DNA of 14,996 nucleotides from an uncultured Bacteroidales bacterium (GCA_946407715.1 CAMJPH010000061.1:1-14996); one strand, 5' to 3'; shown: positions 7,328-14,937, numbered from the stretch's first letter. Numbers and translations are program-made. Notes: generated by a model from the sequence alone, not told the origin.

Positions 7328-7469
7328 CACTTTTTTTTTATACGACATTCTATTTGCTACGCCCAATAAATAAAACGGAAATTGCGGTTTTGTATTCGAA
7401 AGGAGCGGCTGTTTTCGGCATGTTCATCATAGAACAAAACAAAACAACAAACATTTTCAAAAAAAATCG

Positions 7470-7477
7470 TATCTTTG
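7470..7477 (+). promoter_or_regulatory. -7 promoter box of glnS
   Basis: TATCTTTG matches TAnnTTTG and lies 34 nt before the glnS ATG. The -33 region is only T-rich. The intergenic stretch 7291-7511 holds this box and the oppositely directed tRNA promoter, and nothing else was recognised in it. Confidence 0.6.
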
Positions 7478-7511
7478 CCGTTTGTTTTTTTTCAACTAAA
7501 AATAGAAGATT

Positions 7512-9143
7512 ATGAATTTCATTGAGCAAATTATTGAAGAAGACATTCAGAACCGCAAGAATGATGCCAAAGTACACACCCGCTTCCCACCGGAGCCGAA
7601 CGGCTATCTGCATATCGGCCACGCCAAATCCATCTGTCTGAACTTCGGTATGGCTCAGAAATATAACGGCAAATGCAACCTGCGTTTCGATGACACCAAC
7701 CCCGTGAAGGAGGACACCGAATACGTGGACTCCATCAGAGAGGACATCCATTGGTTAGGCTTCCAGTGGGCCGGCGAGTACTATGCATCCGACTATTTCG
7801 ACCAGCTCTACTTGTGGGCCGAGCAGCTCATCCAAGACGGTCTCGCGTATGTAGATGACCAGACGCAGGAGGATATCAGCAAGGGGCGTGGCGTGCCCAC
7901 AGCGCCTGGTGCGGAAAGTCCTTACCGCAACCGCTCCATTGAGGAGAACCTCGACCTGTTCCGCCGGATGCGTGCGGGCGAGTTCACTGACGGCAGCCGT
8001 GTGCTCCGCGCCAAAATCGACATGGCGTCGCCCAACATGCATTTCCGCGACCCCATCATGTACCGCATCCTGCATGCCGACCATCACCGCACGGGCAGCA
8101 AGTGGTGCATCTACCCGATGTACGATTTCGCCCACGGCCAAAGCGACTCCATAGAGGGCATCACGCATTCCATCTGCACGTTGGAATTTGAGGTACACCG
8201 TCCGCTCTACGACTGGTTCTGCGAGGCGTTGAAGATACATCACCCGCAACAGATTGAGTTCGCACGACTCAACCTCAACTACACGATTATGAGCAAGCGC
8301 AAGATGCTGCAACTCGTTAAGGGTAATTACGTTAACGGTTGGGATGACCCGCGTATGCCGACTATCTGCGGTCTGCGCCGTAGAGGTTACACCCCTGCCG
8401 CCATCCGCAACTTCGCAGAAACCGTTGGCGTGGCCAAGCGCGACAACATCATCGATGTCTCCCTGTTAGAATTCTGCGCCCGTGAGGACCTCAACAAAAC
8501 CGCCATCCGCACGATGGCCGTCCTTGACCCGGTGAAGCTCATCATCGACAACTATCCGGAGGATCAGGTGGAGATGATGGATGCCGTCAATAATCCAGAG
8601 GACGAGAACGCCGGAACCCGCAAAATCCCGTTTGCCAAGGAGCTGTGGATCGAGCGCGCCGACTTCCGCGAAAACGCCGACAAGAAGTTCTACCGTCTCT
8701 CCATTGACCGCGAGGTGCGCCTGAAATACGCCTACATCATCAAGTGTACGCACATCGTGAAGGACGAAAACGGCGAGATTACGGAAATCCACTGCACTTA
8801 CGACCCGCTGACCAAGAGCGGAATGCCCGACAGCAACCGCAAGGTGAAGGCGACGATTCACTGGGTGCCGGTGCAGCACGCCAAGGCCGCTGAGGTACGC
8901 CTCTTCGACCGTCTCTTCAACGTGCCCGATCCCGATGATTGCGAAGAAGGCAAGACCTTTCTCGACAACCTGAACCCCAACTCCTTGGAAATCAAGCAGG
9001 CTTGGGTAGAAGAAGGTCTCACTTACGAGAAGGCATCCACACTCAAGCACTTCCAGTTCGAGCGCATCGGCTACTTTTACTGCGATCCCGACTCGAGTGA
9101 GGAGAAGCTGGTGTTTAACAAAACCGTTAGTTTGAAACAATAG
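7512..9143 (+). CDS. glnS: glutaminyl-tRNA synthetase
   Basis: A 543-residue class I aminoacyl-tRNA synthetase that charges tRNA-Gln directly. The Rossmann catalytic domain carries the HIGH motif as [10 protein letters not shown] (29-38) and the KMSKS motif as I-M-S-K-R-K-M (259-265). The GlnRS-type rather than GluRS-type insert is seen in R-F-D-D-T-N-P at 58-64 and Y-P-M-Y-D-F-A-H near 201-208. The second half (about 340-540) is the beta-barrel anticodon-binding region, ending in [13 protein letters not shown]. Length is close to the E. coli enzyme. The ATG at 7512 gives the expected short N-terminal extension before [10 protein letters not shown]. The stop codon TAG shares its last base with the first unit of a 7-bp repeat array. 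Confidence 0.97.
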   Translation: MNFIEQIIEEDIQNRKNDAKVHTRFPPEPNGYLHIGHAKSICLNFGMAQKYNGKCNLRFDDTNPVKEDTEYVDSIREDIHWLGFQWAGEYYASDYFDQLYLWAEQLIQDGLAYVDDQTQEDISKGRGVPTAPGAESPYRNRSIEENLDLFRRMRAGEFTDGSRVLRAKIDMASPNMHFRDPIMYRILHADHHRTGSKWCIYPMYDFAHGQSDSIEGITHSICTLEFEVHRPLYDWFCEALKIHHPQQIEFARLNLNYTIMSKRKMLQLVKGNYVNGWDDPRMPTICGLRRRGYTPAAIRNFAETVGVAKRDNIIDVSLLEFCAREDLNKTAIRTMAVLDPVKLIIDNYPEDQVEMMDAVNNPEDENAGTRKIPFAKELWIERADFRENADKKFYRLSIDREVRLKYAYIIKCTHIVKDENGEITEIHCTYDPLTKSGMPDSNRKVKATIHWVPVQHAKAAEVRLFDRLFNVPDPDDCEEGKTFLDNLNPNSLEIKQAWVEEGLTYEKASTLKHFQFERIGYFYCDPDSSEEKLVFNKTVSLKQ

Positions 9144-9184
9144 ATAGGATTTAGGACTTTTGACTTTAGACATAGGATTTGAAA
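9143..9184. repeat. heptamer tandem array (NNTAGGA-like) abutting glnS stop
   Basis: Degenerate units in 7-bp phase: GATAGGA, TTTAGGA, CTTTTGA, CTTTAGA, CATAGGA, then a decayed TTTGAAA. The first base of the array is the last base of the glnS stop. Every unit has a purine-A end and TT/TA near the start, but the sequence is unrelated to the TTGGCTA family. Confidence 0.75.
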
Positions 9185-9194
9185 TCATGTTCTA

Positions 9195-9229
9195 CCCAAG
9201 TCCCAAGTCTCAAGTCCCAATTCTCAAGT
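9195..9229. repeat. heptamer tandem array (CCCAAGT family) abutting next start codon
   Basis: Five units in 7-bp phase: CCCAAGT, CCCAAGT, CTCAAGT, CCCAATT, CTCAAGT. One base (9230) separates the array from the ATG at 9231, so any ribosome-binding site of that gene lies inside the array. Confidence 0.9.
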
Positions 9230-9230
9230 C

Positions 9231-9650
9231 ATGCACAGTCTTTTGGATTACGACCCCAAAGTCCTGATGGCTTTCCTCAAAAGTCTGGAGGGCGACCGGA
9301 AGTTCAGCGATTTCCTGATGAACAACGGGTATCGCGAGCTGGAGGCGTTGTCATCGGCGATACACTCCAACGAGGCGGCGTTGCAGTGGCTGTTGGAGAA
9401 CGGATATCCTGAGTTTGCAGTGCTGAGCAACGCCATTGACAACGAGGACGCCGCCATTGCGTGGTTAGACAAGTACCATTGCACGTTTTTGGCCACCTTC
9501 GCAGCTGCCTGCCGCAAAGAGACGGAGGCCATCAAGTGGTTTGCCGACAATGATTTGCGGCTTTTTGTCCTGATAATCAACGAAATTCACCACATCCTAC
9601 TCTACCAGTCGTGGGACTCAAGCGATTTCCACAAATTCAGAAGAAGCTGA
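9231..9650 (+). CDS. hypothetical protein with a 25-residue helical repeat
   Basis: A 139-residue, probably cytosolic protein with no signal peptide or membrane segment and no recognised family. It has an internal repeat of exactly 25 residues: the tryptophans of A-A-L-Q-W, A-A-I-A-W and E-A-I-K-W fall at 53, 78 and 103. Each unit reads approximately L-x-x-N-G-Y-x-E-(L/F)-x-x-L-S-x-A-I-x-x-x-E-A-A-(I/L)-x-W, which suggests a helix-turn-helix solenoid of three full units and a partial fourth near 104-122. N-G-Y is clear in the first two units and decayed later. The repeat resembles no standard ankyrin or TPR consensus. The start at 9231 is directly preceded by a CCCAAGT array and no Shine-Dalgarno is visible; a Met at residue 13 is an alternative. 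It lies 87 nt after glnS on the same strand and could be read through from it. Confidence 0.7.
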   Translation: MHSLLDYDPKVLMAFLKSLEGDRKFSDFLMNNGYRELEALSSAIHSNEAALQWLLENGYPEFAVLSNAIDNEDAAIAWLDKYHCTFLATFAAACRKETEAIKWFADNDLRLFVLIINEIHHILLYQSWDSSDFHKFRRS

Positions 9651-9690
9651 TAGTTTGCATAAAAAACCTACAAGTATCCATATAATTATT

Positions 9691-10488
9691 ATGAAAAAAC
9701 ATTTTACCTTGTGCCTTTTGCTTGCCTGCAGTACTTTTTTATTTTCCTGTAACCGTGACAACAAGCCGGATAACCCTGTGACCCCAGACGATCCAGTGAA
9801 TCCCAGTGAGAATACGGTGACGGACATTGACGGCAATGTCTATAACACGATAATGATTGGCGAACAATGTTGGATGAAAGAGAACCTGAGAACAACGAGG
9901 TTTGCTGACGGCACACCGATTCCGATCGGCGATGAGGAAAACTGGAGTGACTCTGAACCTTTCTACTACGATTACGGCATCTCCGGAATCCCTTTGGAGG
10001 AGCGAGGTTATCTGTACAACTGGCCTGCGGCGGTACACGGCACATCCTTCAGCAAAGACGATCCGAGCGATGTGCAAGGTATCTGTCCCAACGGCTGGCA
10101 TCTTCCAAGCGATGCGGAGTGGAAGCAGCTGACGGACTATGTGAGCAGCCACAGCGAGTATGTGTGTGGTGACGACACAAACAACATTGCCAAAGCTTTG
10201 GCTTCCACAACATGGTGGCACAATGAAAGCCGCAGTGCATGCCATGTGGGAGCCGACCCGGGCTCCAACAATGCCTCGGGTTTCTGCGCAATCCCCGCTG
10301 GCGGTTGGCTTGGCTCAATTGAAGAATGCAGCCAAGCCGGCTATACTGCGAATTTCTGGTCTTCCACAGAAAGTAACAACTACAGCGACTGTGCCTGCAT
10401 CCGCGAACTGGATTATTACCATCCGGACGTTTTTAAGTTCGAATTCCGCAAAAGACTCGGCTTTTCCGTCCGCTGCCTCCGCGATTAG
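9691..10488 (+). CDS. lipoprotein with Fibrobacter paralogous (FISUMP) domain
   Basis: A 265-residue secreted lipoprotein. The signal peptide (1-19) ends in the lipobox L-F-S-C, with the acylated cysteine at 20. A Pro/Asp/Asn-rich linker (about 21-40) leads to one FISUMP domain (about 42-265). The domain hallmarks are V-T-D-I-D-G-N-V-Y, I-G-x-Q-C-W-M-K-E-N-L near 56-66, G-Y-L-Y-N-W at 106-111, C-P-N-G-W-H-L-P-S-D-A-E-W at 132-144, a G-F-C-A-I-P-A-G-G core near 197-205, F-W-S-S-T-E at 222-227 and the ending G-F-S-V-R-C-L-R-D. The fold is thought to be C-type-lectin-like; no ligand is known. The frame extends 12 codons upstream to 9655, but the ATG at 9691 begins a proper signal peptide. An outer-membrane or surface location is inferred. 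Confidence 0.88.
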   Translation: MKKHFTLCLLLACSTFLFSCNRDNKPDNPVTPDDPVNPSENTVTDIDGNVYNTIMIGEQCWMKENLRTTRFADGTPIPIGDEENWSDSEPFYYDYGISGIPLEERGYLYNWPAAVHGTSFSKDDPSDVQGICPNGWHLPSDAEWKQLTDYVSSHSEYVCGDDTNNIAKALASTTWWHNESRSACHVGADPGSNNASGFCAIPAGGWLGSIEECSQAGYTANFWSSTESNNYSDCACIRELDYYHPDVFKFEFRKRLGFSVRCLRD

Positions 10489-10614
10489 CTTTGATAACAC
10501 CCCTGAATGGAGGAATCTCTATATACCACATCCCATACAATATATTATTGTAATTCACAGTAATAACCATCTGCCTACAGTCCGTAAAATCGATTTTCAA
10601 AAAAAAGAAAAAAA

Positions 10615-10648
10615 TTTGGCGCACCATATCAAAAAAAGTGTATTTTTG
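10615..10648 (+). promoter_or_regulatory. promoter of tRNA-Val
   Basis: TTTG at 10615-10618 and TATTTTTG at 10641-10648 are separated by 22 bp, close to the phylum's -33/-7 architecture. The mature tRNA begins 15 nt after the -7 box. This is the best-formed promoter in the window. Confidence 0.75.
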
Positions 10649-10662
10649 CAGCCGCAAATGAG

Positions 10663-10737
10663 GGGACGTTAGCCCAGTCGGTTTAGAGCGCTGCCTTCAC
10701 ACGGCAGAGGTCACTGGTTCGAGTCCAGTACGTCCCA
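10663..10737 (+). tRNA. tRNA-Val (anticodon CAC)
   Basis: A 75-nt cloverleaf: acceptor GGGACGT pairing with ACGTCCC, D arm GCCC/GAGC, anticodon stem CTGCC/GGCAG with loop TTCACAC (anticodon CAC, reading GUG), T arm ACTGG-TTCGAGT-CCAGT, discriminator A. CCA is not encoded. The D stem has a C-A mismatch at 12-23, where U-A is usual. A strong promoter lies directly upstream and a strong terminator directly downstream, so it is a single-gene transcript. Confidence 0.93.
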
Positions 10738-10740
10738 CAA

Positions 10741-10773
10741 AGAGCAGATATCTGTGATATCTGCTCTTTTTTT
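10741..10773 (+). terminator. Rho-independent terminator of tRNA-Val
   Basis: A perfect 12-bp stem, AGAGCAGATATC (10741-10752) with GATATCTGCTCT (10756-10767), has a 3-nt TGT loop and is followed by six T to 10773. It begins 4 nt after the tRNA. Confidence 0.95.
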
Positions 10774-10836
10774 CATCGTCTTTCATCATCATCCATCGCC
10801 TATTCACATTTTTTAACAACTTGACGAATAATTTCC

Positions 10837-10844
10837 TATTTTTG
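10837..10844 (+). promoter_or_regulatory. -7 promoter box of the GH3-family gene
   Basis: TATTTTTG matches TAnnTTTG and lies 33 nt before the ATG at 10878. A TTTTTT tract near 10809-10814 sits at roughly the -33 distance but is not a clean TTTG. An AAGGAA at 10870-10875 may aid ribosome binding, though it is very close to the ATG. Confidence 0.6.
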
Positions 10845-10877
10845 CGGCCTTAAACGAGAAATCAAAAATAAGGAAAC

Positions 10878-12572
10878 ATGGAATTAAAACGCATGTTAGT
10901 GGCCAATTCCCTCCTCGGGATGGCGGGCGGCATCCAATACCGCCAGTTGAAGAAAGCGGCGAAAGACCCGCGGAAATCCAGCGAACAGACCCTCCGCAAC
11001 ATCTTGGAATACGCCAAGGACACAGTTTACGGCAAGGAGCACGACTTCGCCTACATTCTCCAAGCCCCCAATGATGTGGAGCTTTACCAACGTTATCAAG
11101 AGAAAGTGAGCGTGAACGACTACGAGGCGTTCCGGCCTTACGTGGAACGGCACAAACACGGCGAACCGGATATTCTCTTCCCCGGAAAGCCGATCCTCTA
11201 CGCCACCACCTCCGGCACCACCTCCGAGCCGAAATGGATCCCCATCACACAAGAATACCTGAGCAACATCTACGGCAAAATGACCAAGGTGTGGCTTTAC
11301 AATTTCATCCAAAACAAGCCCAAAGTGTTCAGCGGCAAGATTTTGTCGATTGTGGGCAAGGTCATTGAAGGCTATGCACCCGACGGTACGGTGTTCGGCT
11401 CCGTGTCGGGTGTCACCCAGCGCGACTGTCCCAACTTCGTGAAGGTGCTCTACTCCAACCCGCAGTGCGTCTATGGCATCGCCGACTACAACGCCCGCTA
11501 TTACGTGTTGATGCGCATGGGCATCGAACAGGACGTCACCCTCATCGTGACCGCCAACCCTTCCACCATCGTGGAACTGCAGAACAACGTCAACAAGTTC
11601 TACGACGAATATGTCACCGACATCGAGAACGGCACGTTGAACAAGGATCTCAACATCGACCCCGAAATCCGCGCCGAGCTGGAAGCCTGTCTGAAGCCGA
11701 ATCCCAAACGCGCCGCCGAATTGCGTGAGCTCAAGGCCAAGCATAGCACTGTTCTCCCTAAACACTATTGGCCTAACATGCAGCTGCTTAACACCTGGAA
11801 ATGCGGCAACACGAAGGTCTATCTCGACAAATTCAAAGACTCCTTCCCGCCGACCATGCTGCATCAGGAGTTCGGCTATTTCGCCTCCGAGTGCCGTTTC
11901 GGGTTGGTTTTGGACGACACCGTGAACACGGTGCTGTTCCCGCATTTCCACTACTACGAGTTCATCGACGAAGCCGATCTGGAGAACCCGAACCCGAAAT
12001 TCCTTCAACTGCACGAGCTGAAACAGGGCAAACGCTATTGCCCGTATGTCACCACCTTCGCCGGACTCTACCGTTACAACATGAACGATCTGTTGGAGGT
12101 GGGTCCGAACTTCCAGAACACCCCGACCGTGCATCTCATCCAGAAGGTCAACGGCATCGTGACCATCACCGGAGAGAAGCTGCACGAACGTCAGTTCATC
12201 GAAGCGGTGCGCGAGGCGGAAGAGGAGACCGGACTCAAGACCCGTTTCTTCATCGGGTTCGCCGACTTGAGCATCGTAGGATACAAGTTCTACTACGAGT
12301 TCGCCGACCTGAGTGTCACGCAGGAGCAGGCCGAAAAGTTCACTGAAGCAGTGGACCGCATCCTGATGCGCATCAATGTGGAATACAAGACCAAACGCGA
12401 CTCCCTGCGCCTGAAAATCCCCGAAACCTACCGACTTATCCCCGAATCCTTCGAGACCTTCAAGGCACGCTGCATCGCCGAGGGCGCCCGCGACGGCCAG
12501 TTCAAGCTCCAGCTGCTCATGCAGGACGAAGGACGGCACGAGAAATTCAAACAGTTAGTGGTTAGAAGTTAG
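10878..12572 (+). CDS. GH3-family acyl-adenylate / amide synthetase-like protein
   Basis: A 564-residue cytosolic protein of the GH3 branch of the adenylate-forming (ANL) superfamily. Plant members conjugate amino acids to hormones such as jasmonate and auxin; the substrates of bacterial members are generally unknown. The nucleotide-binding loop reads Y-A-T-T-S-G-T-T-S-E-P-K-W (108-120). The family motif G-L-Y-R-Y-N-M-N-D at 396-404 corresponds to the G-L-Y-R-Y-R-x-G-D of plant enzymes, and I-T-G-E-K-L at 429-434 precedes the mobile C-terminal domain (about 430-564). Length is normal. The ATG at 10878 follows a purine-rich leader and a -7 box. The last codons (QLVVRS) and stop lie inside a degenerate 7-bp repeat array. 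The gene stands alone between tRNA-Val and a convergent protease gene, so context does not reveal a substrate. Confidence 0.9.
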   Translation: MELKRMLVANSLLGMAGGIQYRQLKKAAKDPRKSSEQTLRNILEYAKDTVYGKEHDFAYILQAPNDVELYQRYQEKVSVNDYEAFRPYVERHKHGEPDILFPGKPILYATTSGTTSEPKWIPITQEYLSNIYGKMTKVWLYNFIQNKPKVFSGKILSIVGKVIEGYAPDGTVFGSVSGVTQRDCPNFVKVLYSNPQCVYGIADYNARYYVLMRMGIEQDVTLIVTANPSTIVELQNNVNKFYDEYVTDIENGTLNKDLNIDPEIRAELEACLKPNPKRAAELRELKAKHSTVLPKHYWPNMQLLNTWKCGNTKVYLDKFKDSFPPTMLHQEFGYFASECRFGLVLDDTVNTVLFPHFHYYEFIDEADLENPNPKFLQLHELKQGKRYCPYVTTFAGLYRYNMNDLLEVGPNFQNTPTVHLIQKVNGIVTITGEKLHERQFIEAVREAEEETGLKTRFFIGFADLSIVGYKFYYEFADLSVTQEQAEKFTEAVDRILMRINVEYKTKRDSLRLKIPETYRLIPESFETFKARCIAEGARDGQFKLQLLMQDEGRHEKFKQLVVRS

Positions 12573-12579
12573 TCGTTTG
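12552..12579. repeat. degenerate heptamer array (NNGTTAG) over the GH3 gene stop
   Basis: Four units in 7-bp phase: CAGTTAG, TGGTTAG, AAGTTAG, TCGTTTG. The array overlaps the last seven codons of the GH3-family gene, and its third unit supplies the TAG stop (12570-12572). Confidence 0.65.
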
Positions 12580-12582
12580 TAA

Positions 12583-12598
12583 CGATGAGACGATGAAT
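12583..12598. repeat. two octamer units, inverted copy of the NNNCATCG family
   Basis: CGATGAGA and CGATGAAT in 8-bp phase are reverse complements of the TCTCATCG-type units beside ung at 4343-4382. Confidence 0.6.
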
Positions 12599-12604
12599 GT
12601 CTAT

Positions 12605-12710
12605 GAGGGTGTGTCAAAAGTCAGTTTTGGCAAAAATCGATGTTTGATTATCAAACAGTTACAAACTGAAAAATGCCGTTTCTTGGACTTTTGACACACC
12701 CTCTTTTTTT
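12605..12710 (+). repeat. 99-bp element with 18-bp perfect inverted repeats; possible terminator or MITE
   Basis: GAGGGTGTGTCAAAAGTC at 12605-12622 is perfectly inverted at 12686-12703, separated by 63 nt, and a T-run occupies 12704-12710. The interior contains a 7-bp hairpin (TGTTTGA 12641-12647, TCAAACA 12651-12657). As RNA on the plus strand it would form a strong hairpin plus U-tract and could terminate the GH3 transcript; the opposite direction has no T-run. The long loop and terminal inverted repeats also suit a transposase-less miniature element, but no target-site duplication is obvious. Confidence 0.75.
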
Positions 12711-12761
12711 ATTTTGGGCGTTCAGTCCGACACAACCCCTGATGGTTGAGCCCCAACAGAA

Positions 12762-14669
12762 TCACCGCTTCACCACTTTCCTGACACAAACCCCTTTCGA
12801 TGTGGTGATCTTGACAAAATAGACACCTTGCGGGAGGCCGCTGATGTTGAAGTGATCGGACGGATGATTGATGGTTTGCAACATTCTTCCTGAAATATCG
12901 GCAATGTCTATCCGTTCTACCCTCGCGTCGCCTTGCAGCGTTACCATGCCGGTGGTCGGATTCGGGTACAGACGAAAGTCATCCGTTTTGGCCGAACCAA
13001 TGCACGTCATATACTCGGGATAGATAATCACATCATCAATCACCACACCGTTTTGCGCTTCTGAAGTACCATAGTAATAGAAGGCAAGACGAACGGTGTC
13101 ACCGTCGTTGACATCGAAAAAGGCCTGTTGCTCGGTCCAAAACGTATCTACATTTGAACGCTCGGCAATCAACGTGTCATTGGCCGACAATGTGTATGAT
13201 TCAATGGTGGAGGGCATTATGGCTCTGTCTTGCCATTTAACAATGTAATGTCCAGGAGTTACGATGGCAGGTGTGTATAACGTCTCGGACACGCTATCGA
13301 CAAGATAAATATTCTTGGGATTTATAAAAGCTGAAATATGGTGATCATCTGATGATTCCGGCAATATTCCCGCAAACGCTTCCCATGAAACTTCGTCTAT
13401 TTTGTTATCAGTGGCGAACCAACAGGTAGGTTCAGACTCAAAATCCATCATGTAGGGGAAACGGCGTATGATACAGAGGGAATCGTCATCGCCGTGAGGC
13501 ACAAGATTGCTAATAATCCTATGGTTATAATTGTATGCTTGCGTCAAATCTGTACCATTAGCTGCCATGTTATTAAGCGCAAAGAAGCCGTTTCCCCTTC
13601 CAGACCAACCCCAGTTGAAATGGAAATGGTTTGTCTCGTCATAACCGTCGCACAAAAAGCAGTGGGGCCGTCCCGAAACAGGACACCCTAAATAAAGAAT
13701 CGGCTGGGAAGCATCAAGCTGTGACTTGAGGATGTCAATCCACTCTTGATCAGAGAAAAAGGAGCGAGCCAGATGCTGGGCATTGAAAGAATAGCCAAAA
13801 TAACTAATCATGGCATTGAGTGTGTTGGAACGGTAAAGACGGGGGGTGGGGGTAATACTGGCAGTGCTTCCATTTCGACCATACCACATATCAACAGCAA
13901 CACCGCAATGATACATCAATTTTGCCACAGCGTCTATCTGAATCGAGTCAGAATAGTCTCCTATACTGTCAGGCATATTGTCGTAGTCGTAAACCGTGTT
14001 TCCGAAATCAACTTCATACAATCCAAGTCCGTTGGGATAATAAGCATGGGAACCAGCACCACGGTGGGGATACTGATAGTATTTTATCAACATAGCCATA
14101 GCTGTCGCCACGCATCCAACCACGGCGCGGAAACCGAATGTGCTGTTGACAATGGGGCACTGTGAGTTGTAAGGCCATCCCTGAGACCAATTCGTGGTCA
14201 CCAGCGGCCCGACCGAATTGGCTTTGGTTCCAGTTGAGGTGACAGCGTTACCATCCATAAGACTTTGCCATTCGAGGAGCGTCTGTTCGCTTGATTTGGC
14301 ACCGTTTGCGCGGCGGTAGTCAATTTCTTGCTGATAGCCGTCAAGCCAGAAGCTCAACTCGGGACTCATATCGTCGGCTTCACAGAAGTCATTGGTGAAC
14401 GAGTAGCCCAACACTGGCTGCATACAATCGTCTGCCGAGACGATGACAAAACCTTTGCTGCCAGGGTTCTTGAACACATAGAAGGCGTCCCACGAGAGGG
14501 TCACCTGTTCCATCGCATCTTGTGTCAAGGCTTCCTTGTCCAATGAACGGCTGTTCCAGAAATTGCACGCCACCTGCGCCGCCTTCGATTTGTCAACAGG
14601 ACCCGCCGTCGCCACCCCCGCCTCGACAATCAAAACCATCATCGTCAAAAACACAACTATCTTTTTCAT
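12762..14669 (-). CDS. secreted C10 (streptopain-type) cysteine protease with type IX sorting domain
   Basis: A 635-residue secreted protease. The signal peptide runs to about residue 22 (V-A-T-A then GPVD). The propeptide region (about 25-150) resembles the Spi/PrtT-type inhibitory segment, with a F-V-I-V-S-A-D-D motif near 74-81. The papain-fold domain of the streptopain family has the catalytic cysteine at 186 (V-G-C-V-A-T-A-M-A), the catalytic histidine at 336 (G-R-P-H-C-F-L-C-D-G-Y) and H-F-N-W-G-W-S-G-R-G-N-G-F-F at 350-363. Residues about 400-555 look like a beta-rich adhesion module ending in V-V-I-D-D-V-I-I-Y. The last roughly 75 residues, from L-Y-P-N-P-T-T-G to K-V-V-K-R, form a type A sorting domain for export and surface attachment by the type IX system. 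The ATG at 14667-14669 begins a good signal peptide. It is convergent with the GH3 gene. Confidence 0.93.
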   Translation of the reverse strand: MKKIVVFLTMMVLIVEAGVATAGPVDKSKAAQVACNFWNSRSLDKEALTQDAMEQVTLSWDAFYVFKNPGSKGFVIVSADDCMQPVLGYSFTNDFCEADDMSPELSFWLDGYQQEIDYRRANGAKSSEQTLLEWQSLMDGNAVTSTGTKANSVGPLVTTNWSQGWPYNSQCPIVNSTFGFRAVVGCVATAMAMLIKYYQYPHRGAGSHAYYPNGLGLYEVDFGNTVYDYDNMPDSIGDYSDSIQIDAVAKLMYHCGVAVDMWYGRNGSTASITPTPRLYRSNTLNAMISYFGYSFNAQHLARSFFSDQEWIDILKSQLDASQPILYLGCPVSGRPHCFLCDGYDETNHFHFNWGWSGRGNGFFALNNMAANGTDLTQAYNYNHRIISNLVPHGDDDSLCIIRRFPYMMDFESEPTCWFATDNKIDEVSWEAFAGILPESSDDHHISAFINPKNIYLVDSVSETLYTPAIVTPGHYIVKWQDRAIMPSTIESYTLSANDTLIAERSNVDTFWTEQQAFFDVNDGDTVRLAFYYYGTSEAQNGVVIDDVIIYPEYMTCIGSAKTDDFRLYPNPTTGMVTLQGDARVERIDIADISGRMLQTINHPSDHFNISGLPQGVYFVKITTSKGVCVRKVVKR

Positions 14670-14685
14670 AAGGTTTTATATTTAT

Positions 14686-14693
14686 CAAAAGTA
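14686..14693 (-). promoter_or_regulatory. -7 promoter box of the C10 protease gene
   Basis: The minus strand reads TACTTTTG, matching TAnnTTTG, with 16 nt between the box and the ATG. No clean -33 element is visible. The leader would be about 10 nt. Confidence 0.5.
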
Positions 14694-14815
14694 CTTCCCT
14701 CCAAAATTTCTTCCATTCATATTCGCTGTGTCGCACATCGCATCCATTTTGTTACATCGGAAATGTTTTTTACAGAAACGCATTGCATCCCCCCCACCAG
14801 ATCAATCCGCCACTT

Positions 14816-14911
14816 AAAACATCCAAATCTGACACTCAGGATAACGATTTGGACATTTTTCAATAACGATTCGTCCAAATGTATATCGCAAGGTATAGAT
14901 TTGGATGTTTT
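14816..14911. repeat. 96-bp nested palindrome with four alternating TCCAAATC boxes
   Basis: The outer arms AAAACATCCAAATCT (14816-14830) and its exact complement (14897-14911) enclose inner arms ATTTGGAC (14847-14854) and GTCCAAAT (14873-14880). The octamer TCCAAATC thus occurs four times in alternating orientation (14822, 14846, 14874 with one end change, 14898), symmetric about 14863.5. A direct repeat ATAACGATT lies at 14841 and 14863. The remainder of the 14670-14969 region has the two divergent promoter boxes, a run of C near 14789-14795, and no convincing gene. Confidence 0.85.
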
Positions 14912-14937
14912 TCTGTTTTTTCGTTCAATAAAAAATG

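Noticed and set aside
4343..9229. Short arrays considered as CRISPR
   Set aside because: Units are 7-8 bp and directly contiguous, without unique spacers or cas genes.
10771..10800. Full NNNCATCG octamer array after the tRNA-Val terminator
   Set aside because: CATC occurs repeatedly but not in 8-bp phase, so it is at most a decayed relative and was not listed as a feature.
10896..12539. Open minus-strand frame of 547 codons opposite the GH3-family gene
   Set aside because: It is a codon-bias shadow of a confidently assigned gene; the translation is repetitive in V/L/H/D and shows no recognisable domain or start signals.
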